A stretch of 64,000 bases of DNA from Lacinutrix sp. 5H-3-7-4 (GTDB lineage: Bacteria; Bacteroidota; Bacteroidia; Flavobacteriales; Flavobacteriaceae): NCBI RefSeq assembly GCF_000211855.2, contig NC_015638.1, positions 2,701,001 through 2,765,000 of the forward strand, in the 5' to 3' direction. Under the pieces are notes generated by a model. It had not been told where the DNA came from. It ran no database searches and saw nothing but the letters and a program-made list of their open reading frames with translations. A program made the translations under genes and the position numbers. Position 1 is the stretch's first letter, and every line of letters starts with the position of its first letter. This document shows positions 15,429 to 23,496 of the stretch, one piece after another.

Positions 15429-18260
15429 ATGCGAATATTAAAAACAACAGCATTAGTTGCTGCTTCTTTGTTAATGATTAATTGTTCAGATTCTAAAGAA
15501 GAAAAAAACACTACTTCTGCAACAGAATTTAAAATTGATTACGAAAAATTTACTTTAGATAATGGGCTCGAAGTGATACTTCATGAGGATCACAGTGATC
15601 CAATTGTAGCTGTAGCAACAATGATGCATGTAGGTTCAAATAGAGAAAAACCAGGACGCACAGGTTTTGCTCACTTTTTTGAGCACATGAGTTTTAATGA
15701 TAGTGAAAATGTACCTGTTGGTGCCAATAGAAAAATGATACCAGAATGGGGAGGAAGTAGAAATGGCGGTACATCAAACGATTATACAGTATATTATGAA
15801 GTTGTACCAAAAGATGCTTTCGAGAAAATCCTTTGGATAGATTCAGACCGTTTTGGTTATATGATTAATACAGTAACAAAAGAAGCTTTAGAGCGCGAAA
15901 AACAAGTTGTAAAAAACGAAAAACGCCAACGTGTAGATAATGCAGCTTATGGTTATACAGATGAAATTAAACGTAAAAACCTTTACCCAGAAAATCATCC
16001 ATATAACTGGACGGTTATTGGTGCATTACCAGATTTACAAGCAGCAACAATAGACGATGTAAAAGAATTCTATAAAAAATATTATGGCGCTAGTAATGCA
16101 TCGCTTGTAATAGCAGGAGATATTAATATAGAAGAAACTAAAAAACTGGTAGAAAAATGGTTTGGCGAAATACCAAGCGGGCCAAAGGTAGAAAGCTTAC
16201 AGCCTATGCCAGTAACATTAGAGAAAACAAAATCGTTATATTTTGAAGATGGTTTTGCTAAATTACCAGAGTTACGCATCACATTTCCAACTGTAGAACA
16301 GTATAATAAAGACAAATATGCCTTAGAAATTCTTGGGCAAGTTTTAAGCGGAAGTAAAAAAGCACCATTATATAAAACAATAGTTGAAGAGCAAAAACTA
16401 GCACCTAGAGTTGGTACTTACCAAAGTAGTAGTGAACTTGCAGGTGAGTTTGTATTTAGAGTACGAGCAAATGCAGGTACAGATTTAGATAATGTAAAAA
16501 GTGCCATTGATGAAGGTTTACTTCGCTTTGAAAAAGAAGGTGTTAACGAAAAAGATTTAAAACGAATTAAAGCAGAGCTTGAAACTAGCTTATATAGAGG
16601 CGTTAGCACTGTTTTAAACAAAGCATTTCAACTGGTAGAAGATAACGAGTTTAAAGGTGATCCTAGTTATATTACCCAAACAGCAAAATTAACAAACGCT
16701 GTTACAGCAGAAGATGTTATGGCTGCTTACAACAAGTATTTAAAAGGAAAAAACTATGTAATGACAAGTGTTGTACCTAAAGGAAACTTAGATTTAGCAG
16801 TAGAAAATGCAGAGCAAGCAACTGTTTGGATTGAAGAAGTTAAAAAAGATGTAGCCAACGAAGAAGTAAGTCAAGGTGCAGAAGCTGTTTACGAAAAAAC
16901 ACCATCTAAACACGATAGAAGCGAACCTGGTTACGGTGAATTACCATTATTTAAATCTCCAGAAGTATGGACAAATGAGTTAAGTAACGGTATGGCAATT
17001 TATGGGATTGAAAATAACGAAGTACCTTTAGTACAGTTTGATATTACAATACCAGGAGGTCATTTATTAGATCCTGTAGAAAAATCTGGTGTAGCTAACT
17101 TATTAACCGATATGCTTATGGAAGGTACAGCAACAAAAACTCCTGCAGATTTAGAAGAAGCTATAGGATTATTAGGTGCTAGTATTGGTATGTATTCTAC
17201 AAACGAAGATTTTCATATTACTGGAAGTTGCTTAGCTAAGAATTTTGATGAAACAATAGCTTTAGTAAAAGAAATAATTTTACAACCACGTTGGGACGAA
17301 AAAGAATTTAGTCGTCTTAAAAAAGCATTAGAAACAAGTTTAAAAGGTAGAGAAGCCAACCCTAATAGTATAGCTACTTTAGCATATAATAAATTACTGT
17401 ATGGTGATAACCATATTTTCGCTGTTCCAGGTTCAGGAACTTCAGAATCTACACAAGAAATTACTTTAGATGATTTAAAAAAATATTACAAAAAATTATC
17501 TCCAAAAGAAGCAACATTTCATATTGCTGGAGCTTTAGCAGCGTCTCAGGTAAAATCAACTTTAGAAACATTAAACGATTGGAATACAAAAAGCGTAGAA
17601 ATTCCAACCTATGCTATTCCAGAAGCAAACGCTAAAAATCAATTATATTTTATAGATTTTCCAGGAGCTAAACAATCTGTAATTCGTATTGGTAAATTAG
17701 CATTATCTCAAGAAAATGAAGAAGCAAATAACTTACGTTTTGCAAACGAAATTATTGGTGGTGGATCTAGTGGTAAATTGTTTCAAACCTTAAGAATTGG
17801 AAAAGGTTATACTTACGGTGCATATTCTGGTATTAGTAGTAATAAAGAAGTTTCTCCGTTTACAGTAAGAACGAGTGTTAGAGCTAACGCAACGCTAAAA
17901 TCTTTAGAAATTATAAAAAATATGATTTCAAATTATTCTAGCGACTTTTCTAATAATGAAGTAGAATTAACTAAAAATAAAATTTTAAAAGGAAATACTA
18001 GAGCTTACGAAAGTTTAGGTGCACAATTAGGAATGCTAAGAAACATTAGCAAGTTTAATCTTTCACACACCTTTACAGAAGAAGATCAAGAAGAATTAGT
18101 AAATATGACTCTTGAAGACTATAAAACTATTATAGATAAATATTTAACTGAAGAAGATATGATTTATGTAGTTGTTGGTGATAAAGAAACACAATTTGAA
18201 GAAGTAAAAAAACTAGGAAAAAATATTATTGAGTTAGACATTAATGGTAATAAAATATAA
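15429..18260 (+). CDS. Lipoprotein zinc protease of the M16 (pitrilysin-like) family
   Basis: A 943-residue exported M16 protease with two M16 halves in one chain. The first half (about 35-480) has the inverted zinc motif HFFEH at residues 82-86 and a downstream Glu in EREKQVVKNEKRQ. The second half (about 500-930) is the non-catalytic partner with GSSGKLFQTLRIGKGYTYG. ATG 15429 is chosen because it starts a signal peptide ending in a Cys (LLMINC, Cys 19) typical of lipoproteins; the frame is open 42 bases further up. Probably attached to a membrane facing the periplasm, degrading peptides. Confidence 0.92.
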   Translation: MRILKTTALVAASLLMINCSDSKEEKNTTSATEFKIDYEKFTLDNGLEVILHEDHSDPIVAVATMMHVGSNREKPGRTGFAHFFEHMSFNDSENVPVGANRKMIPEWGGSRNGGTSNDYTVYYEVVPKDAFEKILWIDSDRFGYMINTVTKEALEREKQVVKNEKRQRVDNAAYGYTDEIKRKNLYPENHPYNWTVIGALPDLQAATIDDVKEFYKKYYGASNASLVIAGDINIEETKKLVEKWFGEIPSGPKVESLQPMPVTLEKTKSLYFEDGFAKLPELRITFPTVEQYNKDKYALEILGQVLSGSKKAPLYKTIVEEQKLAPRVGTYQSSSELAGEFVFRVRANAGTDLDNVKSAIDEGLLRFEKEGVNEKDLKRIKAELETSLYRGVSTVLNKAFQLVEDNEFKGDPSYITQTAKLTNAVTAEDVMAAYNKYLKGKNYVMTSVVPKGNLDLAVENAEQATVWIEEVKKDVANEEVSQGAEAVYEKTPSKHDRSEPGYGELPLFKSPEVWTNELSNGMAIYGIENNEVPLVQFDITIPGGHLLDPVEKSGVANLLTDMLMEGTATKTPADLEEAIGLLGASIGMYSTNEDFHITGSCLAKNFDETIALVKEIILQPRWDEKEFSRLKKALETSLKGREANPNSIATLAYNKLLYGDNHIFAVPGSGTSESTQEITLDDLKKYYKKLSPKEATFHIAGALAASQVKSTLETLNDWNTKSVEIPTYAIPEANAKNQLYFIDFPGAKQSVIRIGKLALSQENEEANNLRFANEIIGGGSSGKLFQTLRIGKGYTYGAYSGISSNKEVSPFTVRTSVRANATLKSLEIIKNMISNYSSDFSNNEVELTKNKILKGNTRAYESLGAQLGMLRNISKFNLSHTFTEEDQEELVNMTLEDYKTIIDKYLTEEDMIYVVVGDKETQFEEVKKLGKNIIELDINGNKI

Positions 18261-18384
18261 AAACTAACACTTTAAAAATCAGCTAATTAATTTTGTTTAA
18301 TTAACAGCAATTTATGACTAAAAATTATCACCTTTGGCATATAATTTGTAAGTTATAGAAACACTTTAATTTTAAATATAAAAT

Positions 18385-19293
18385 ATGAATAAAACATTGA
18401 TTAATTTTATTGCAATAGTATTAATGTTTGTTGGCACTATGTCATTTGCACAAAATGAATTGCCAATAAAACATAGTCAAGACATTGATCCTATAGCAGA
18501 ATTACAAAATTCTAATCTACAAAAGCTATTAGAGGCCGAAATAATGGCTAACCCTAAATGGAGACAACTTATTAGAAATAAAAAAATGTCTGTAGGTGTT
18601 GTAGATTTAACAGATGAAACTAATATAAAATACGCAGGTTTAAATGATGAGCATATGATGTATGCTGCAAGTTTACCAAAAATCGCCATTCTTTTAGCAG
18701 CTATGGATGCTATTGAAACAGGAGAGTTAGTAGACACTAAAGAGGTAAGAAAAGACATGCGATTAATGATTAGTAAATCTAACAACGCAGCATCAACCAG
18801 AATGATAGATCGTGTAGGTTACGAGAAAATTGAATCTGTTTTACGCGCTCCTAAAACCAAACTTTACGATGAGGAAGTTGGTGGTGGTTTGTGGGTTGGT
18901 AAACGTTATGCTTCTGGAGGAAGACGTTATCCAGACCCAATTAAAGGACTAAGTCATGCTGCAACAACAAAGCAAGTATGTAGTTTTTATTATCAATTAG
19001 CAATGGGAAACCTAATAAGTACAGACCGTTCTAAAGAAATGCTTGATATTATGAAAGATCCAGCATTACACCATAAGTTTGTAAATACATTAGATAAAAT
19101 AGCACCTAACGCAACTATTTATAGAAAATCTGGTTCTTGGAAAAACTATCATGCAGATTCGGCATTAGTTTGGGGACCAAAACGTAGATATATTATAGTG
19201 GCACTAATAGACAATAATTTTGGTGAACAAATAACCAGAAATTTAGTAGTACCAATTGAGAAAGTGTTAAAAAAATCACGTTCTTTATTATAA
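18385..19293 (+). CDS. Exported serine hydrolase, beta-lactamase/transpeptidase fold
   Basis: A 302-residue protein with a signal peptide (cleavage near AQ22-N). It has the three active-site motifs of class A beta-lactamases and penicillin-binding enzymes: S96-LPK, SNN at 132-134 and KSG at 248-250. The Glu166 omega-loop motif is not evident, so peptidoglycan or another acyl substrate is as likely as a beta-lactam. The next gene starts only 32 bases downstream on the same strand. A second hydrolase with the same motifs lies at 22157-23479. Confidence 0.82.
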   Translation: MNKTLINFIAIVLMFVGTMSFAQNELPIKHSQDIDPIAELQNSNLQKLLEAEIMANPKWRQLIRNKKMSVGVVDLTDETNIKYAGLNDEHMMYAASLPKIAILLAAMDAIETGELVDTKEVRKDMRLMISKSNNAASTRMIDRVGYEKIESVLRAPKTKLYDEEVGGGLWVGKRYASGGRRYPDPIKGLSHAATTKQVCSFYYQLAMGNLISTDRSKEMLDIMKDPALHHKFVNTLDKIAPNATIYRKSGSWKNYHADSALVWGPKRRYIIVALIDNNFGEQITRNLVVPIEKVLKKSRSLL

Positions 19294-19325
19294 TAAATAA
19301 ACTATAATTTAAAGTATAGTAGCCT

Positions 19326-22160
19326 TTGCTAAAAAAACTTTTTAATAAAACATTTGGACTAAGAGATGGTGAAATATACATCTCTTTTTTAATGCAGTTT
19401 TATATCTTTTTAATAATAACTGTGTTACTAATAGTTAAACCAACGGTAAATGCCCTTTTTGTAAATAAATTAGGAGCAGATAGTTTACCGTATGGTTATT
19501 TGTTAGTTGCAATGGTAGCTGTAATTACTACTATATTTTATAATAAAGCAATACGAGAGTTTTCGTTATTACGCGTAACAATAGTATCTTTAATAGTATT
19601 TAGTTTAGCGTTTATAGTTTTAAGTATAGTATTACATTTTAATGTGTTATTTAATTGGATACTATATTTTTATTATTTAAGTATTTCGTTATTTGCTGTA
19701 GTTGCTACGTCTCAATTCTGGATTTTAGCTAATATGGTTTTTAATGCCCGAGAAGCCAAACGGTTATTTGGTTTTATTGGAGCAGGAGCAATAGCTGGAG
19801 GCGTTTTTGGTGGCTACCTAACCAGTTTAATTGTTTCAACTTATGGTAACAAATTTGCAATTTTATTGGCTGCAATTTTAATATTATGCTGCATTCCAAT
19901 TATAAAAAAAATCTGGACACTTCGTATACAAAAAATGACAACTTATGTGAGGAAACAACGCGTTTATAATGATACAAATGCGCAAGTACCTTCATTTAAA
20001 CTTATACTAAAATCCAAACATTTAACTTATTTAGCATTAATAACGGGAATAAGTGTAATTGTAGCAAAGTTAATAGATTTTCAATTTAGTGATTTTGCAA
20101 ATAAAGCCATATCAGATTCAGATGAATTGGCTTCATTTTTTGGTTTTTGGTTCTCTACATTTAATGTTATAGCCTTAGCACTTCAGTTATTTGTAACTAA
20201 TAGATTTTTAAGTAAACTGGGCGTTTCATCTACATTATTAATTTTACCATTAGGCATTGCTTTAGGAAGTTTATTGTTTTTAACCTTTCCAGAATTATGG
20301 GTATTAGTTGTTATAAAAGGTATAGATGGGAGTTTTAAGCAATCGCTAAATAAAGCGGCTGTAGAATTGTCTATAATGCCTATTCCTTTAAATATTAAAA
20401 ATCAAGCAAAGTCTTTTATAGATGTAGCTGTAGATAGTGTTGCTACTGGTGTAGCAGGTTTTTTATTAATATTTTTAATTAGAAAACTAGAGCTAAATAC
20501 AGCTTATATAACCGTTATTATTTTACTTTTTGTATTTATCTGGATAATTTTAATTTACAGACTACGTGAAGCTTATTTTAATTCGTTTAGAGTTAATATT
20601 CAAAAAACATTAGTAGAACATGAAAAAACACCTAAAAAACGTAAATACGAAACAACCCTAATAGCGGCAAGACGTATATTAAATTCTGGTACAGAGGCCG
20701 AAATACTAAGTTTATTAAACCAGCTAACCACATATAAATTAATACCTTTAAAGGATAGTATTATAAGTTTACTAGATCATCCTTCAAATACGGTTAAAAC
20801 GGAAGCTATAAAGCAATTGTTTCAATACGATAAAGGTACAGCTCTTTATAAAGTTAAAGCGTTAGTAGAAGAAAAAGATGATGATTTGGTGTATACTGCT
20901 TTAAATTATATTATTCATCATTCGTATATAAATACCAATCAATTTTTTGATGAATATTTAAACCATGAAACAGATTATATTTCTAATGCTGCTTTGTTGT
21001 GTCTTTCTATTGAAGCAAAAAATAATAAAAAACTATCTGTAAAATATAATTTACATTCTAGAATTGCAGATCGTGTACGTACGTTAAATACACCAGAAGG
21101 TTTTAGCCGTAAAGAAGCTGTTGGAGAATTGTTAATTACCATTGCGTACGCTGGAATAGAAAAGTTTTATCCGTTTATCACTGTACATTTAAATAACAGA
21201 AATCCTTATATAGTAAAACAAGCTATTAAGGCAGCAGGTATTACCGCTAGCCAAAGATTTGTTGATGATTTACTTCATTTTTTACCAGAAAAAGAATTTA
21301 GAAAAACCGCTGTAAAAGCACTAAGAAATTATGGATTAGGTATTACAAAAACCATTCTTGAGTTTGATAAAAATGAAGATTTACAAGACAATATTAAACA
21401 ACATCTACCTAAAGTTGTAGGTTCGTTTAAATCTCAAAACTCGGTAAAAGTATTATTAAATTTACTTAAAAGTAATGATATTGTAATTCGTTTAGAATCA
21501 TCAAAAAGTCTTTTAAAACTTAGAACAAAAAATCCAGATTTATTTTTTAATAAACGCATTTTTAGAAGAGAAATTATAAGAGAAAGTAAATATTATAAAT
21601 CTACTCTAGATGCTATAGCATCTATTCAAAACACTATTAATCAAGAAGTGGTTTTAGAACCTAAAAACGATAGTGATACCGAAATTTTAATAGCAAGACA
21701 AAGTTTAATAGATATTTTAGAAGAACAACTAGAAACCAGTTTGCAATGTATTTTTAAACTTTTAAGTCTTGTTTATGATGAAGCCGATATTGGCGTAACT
21801 TATTCTGGTTTATTAAGTGAGGTTAAAGAGGCTAGAGTAAATGCTTTAGAGTTTTTAGATAATTTGCTAAATGCACAATTAAAATCTAAAGTTTTTCCTT
21901 TAGTAGAACATACTGTTTTTGCTGAAGATAATTTTGAATCTACGGTATTAAAACTTAATACAATACCAGAAAAAGCTTATTTGGCCATGTTACTTAAACG
22001 TAGAGGTAAGCGCGTTAAGCTAGAGATATTATACCTCATTAAGGTGTTAGATGATAAAAGTTACGTCCCAATCGTGATGCCTTTAAAAAAGCATCGCAAT
22101 AAGGACGTAAAATTCTTTGCATATTCAACAATTGAGAGCCTTACAGATGTGAGACGTTAA
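19326..22160 (+). CDS. ATP/ADP-translocase-like carrier with C-terminal HEAT-like repeats
   Basis: A 944-residue protein. The first about 420 residues form some 11-12 TM helices. TSQFWILANMVFNAREAKRL and LFGFIGAGAIAGGVFGG resemble the signature region of nucleotide translocases (TLC/NTT family; compare FW...AND...GKRLFGLIGAGG). From about 440 to 944 it is soluble and alpha-helical, with repeating helix pairs that look like HEAT repeats. The start is TTG 19326 (MLKKLFNKTFGLRDGE); the next in-frame ATG would cut into the first helix. Its stop overlaps that of the convergent gene (TTAA at 22157-22160). Whether it moves nucleotides is not shown; MFS-like is the safe minimum. Confidence 0.7.
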   Translation: MLKKLFNKTFGLRDGEIYISFLMQFYIFLIITVLLIVKPTVNALFVNKLGADSLPYGYLLVAMVAVITTIFYNKAIREFSLLRVTIVSLIVFSLAFIVLSIVLHFNVLFNWILYFYYLSISLFAVVATSQFWILANMVFNAREAKRLFGFIGAGAIAGGVFGGYLTSLIVSTYGNKFAILLAAILILCCIPIIKKIWTLRIQKMTTYVRKQRVYNDTNAQVPSFKLILKSKHLTYLALITGISVIVAKLIDFQFSDFANKAISDSDELASFFGFWFSTFNVIALALQLFVTNRFLSKLGVSSTLLILPLGIALGSLLFLTFPELWVLVVIKGIDGSFKQSLNKAAVELSIMPIPLNIKNQAKSFIDVAVDSVATGVAGFLLIFLIRKLELNTAYITVIILLFVFIWIILIYRLREAYFNSFRVNIQKTLVEHEKTPKKRKYETTLIAARRILNSGTEAEILSLLNQLTTYKLIPLKDSIISLLDHPSNTVKTEAIKQLFQYDKGTALYKVKALVEEKDDDLVYTALNYIIHHSYINTNQFFDEYLNHETDYISNAALLCLSIEAKNNKKLSVKYNLHSRIADRVRTLNTPEGFSRKEAVGELLITIAYAGIEKFYPFITVHLNNRNPYIVKQAIKAAGITASQRFVDDLLHFLPEKEFRKTAVKALRNYGLGITKTILEFDKNEDLQDNIKQHLPKVVGSFKSQNSVKVLLNLLKSNDIVIRLESSKSLLKLRTKNPDLFFNKRIFRREIIRESKYYKSTLDAIASIQNTINQEVVLEPKNDSDTEILIARQSLIDILEEQLETSLQCIFKLLSLVYDEADIGVTYSGLLSEVKEARVNALEFLDNLLNAQLKSKVFPLVEHTVFAEDNFESTVLKLNTIPEKAYLAMLLKRRGKRVKLEILYLIKVLDDKSYVPIVMPLKKHRNKDVKFFAYSTIESLTDVRR

Positions 22161-23479
22161 TTATCTCCTGTATCGTCTTCGTCGTCTTTATCTTTAAAAT
22201 TTTCATCTAATTTAGCATCAGAGTTTTCGTTATTTTTTTCAATAAGGTCGTCAATTTTACTAGCTAAATACATATGTGCTCCAGCAGAGTTTTTGTCTAG
22301 TACATTAGACATTAAACACACAATATATTTTGATCCCTTATTAGGGTGTTCTACAATAATAACAGAATTCATATAATTAAATACATTTCCTGCATAACTT
22401 TTGCAATCTGGATTTTTTTCTCTGTCACACTTATAATAACTGCCAGATTTAAAATATACAGCAGCACTATCTAATCTATTAGATTTTGCATAACGTATAC
22501 GTCTGTCTGTAGAGTAGAGTAGGCGTTTCATTTCTAAACTAGATTTGGTATCAATAATTTTACCTTGTTCTAATTTTACAAGCCATTTCATTAAACCTTT
22601 TGGCGTACCAATACTACCACCTTTTCTACCTACATATTTTCCTGCAGGTCTTGTAAACATGCCACCAAGTCTCCAATCATCTTCAGTAATACTTAATTCA
22701 CGTAACGGTTGGTTAACTACAGTATTTGCTAAGCTTGTTAAGCTATCTCTTTTAGTGTTTTTAAAATAGTTTTCGCCTTCTTCTTCGGTTAAATTAACAT
22801 AATCTGCACCAAAAGCGGCCATTAGCATGGCTTCGCGATACATTACACTTGCAGCACCATTATTACTAACCGAAACCATATGATCTAACCATTCAAAAAG
22901 TGAAAATTTATCGCTAGCAACAACTTGTCTTTTAACCAATTTATCTTTTTCTATATCATAAATAGGTATGGTGTGGTGATCTCCAGTTCCCCAATAACGA
23001 GCAGAAACTTTAATGTCTTTTAAGTACATAATTCTATCATCCCAATTTGGGCAAACCTTTGCCATTTGGGTAAATACAGCATTTAGCACTGCTATTTTAC
23101 CAACACTACCAGGTTGATATCCAACATTTTCTCTGTGCGATGCGTATTTTAAATCATCTGGATTAGACATATCTAAAACTGCAACCGAGTAGTTTCCGCC
23201 AGGAATTAATCTTTTAATTTTACGCATAAAATCATCATCATCTACAAGTATAGTATTTAAACTATCTGTAGCACGAGAGGTTAAATTAAGTTTTATGTCT
23301 TCAAGTTTTTTATAGGCACCAAAAGGAATACGATTATAAGGCACACTATCTTCTTGCATTTTTTGCAGTTGATATAAACGTTTTATTCCTGTACGTTGGT
23401 AACCATCTATTGGATAAGATATAAAGCCAAAAGAAATTAAAATACAAAGGCTAATGGTTATATAGAATAGTTTTTTCAT
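22157..23479 (-). CDS. Exported serine hydrolase, beta-lactamase fold, acidic tail
   Basis: A 440-residue protein with an N-terminal signal or anchor helix. GSVGKIAVLNAVF carries the SxxK pair, VSVSNNGAASV the SxN motif and YFKSGSYY the KSG motif. The last 30 residues are highly acidic (DEDDTGDN at the end). It shares the three-motif plan of the 302-residue hydrolase at 18385 but is longer and only distantly similar. It starts 17 bases after the stop of the dikinase-like gene on the same strand, so the two are probably cotranscribed. Confidence 0.8.
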   Translation of the reverse strand: MKKLFYITISLCILISFGFISYPIDGYQRTGIKRLYQLQKMQEDSVPYNRIPFGAYKKLEDIKLNLTSRATDSLNTILVDDDDFMRKIKRLIPGGNYSVAVLDMSNPDDLKYASHRENVGYQPGSVGKIAVLNAVFTQMAKVCPNWDDRIMYLKDIKVSARYWGTGDHHTIPIYDIEKDKLVKRQVVASDKFSLFEWLDHMVSVSNNGAASVMYREAMLMAAFGADYVNLTEEEGENYFKNTKRDSLTSLANTVVNQPLRELSITEDDWRLGGMFTRPAGKYVGRKGGSIGTPKGLMKWLVKLEQGKIIDTKSSLEMKRLLYSTDRRIRYAKSNRLDSAAVYFKSGSYYKCDREKNPDCKSYAGNVFNYMNSVIIVEHPNKGSKYIVCLMSNVLDKNSAGAHMYLASKIDDLIEKNNENSDAKLDENFKDKDDEDDTGDN

Positions 23480-23496
23480 GTATACGTATTATTTTT

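Noticed and set aside
10359-18310. Shared 15-mer TTTAATTAACAGCAA at 10359-10373 and 18296-18310
   Set aside because: In 64 kb of AT-rich DNA a 15-base match is expected by chance, and no further similarity surrounds it.
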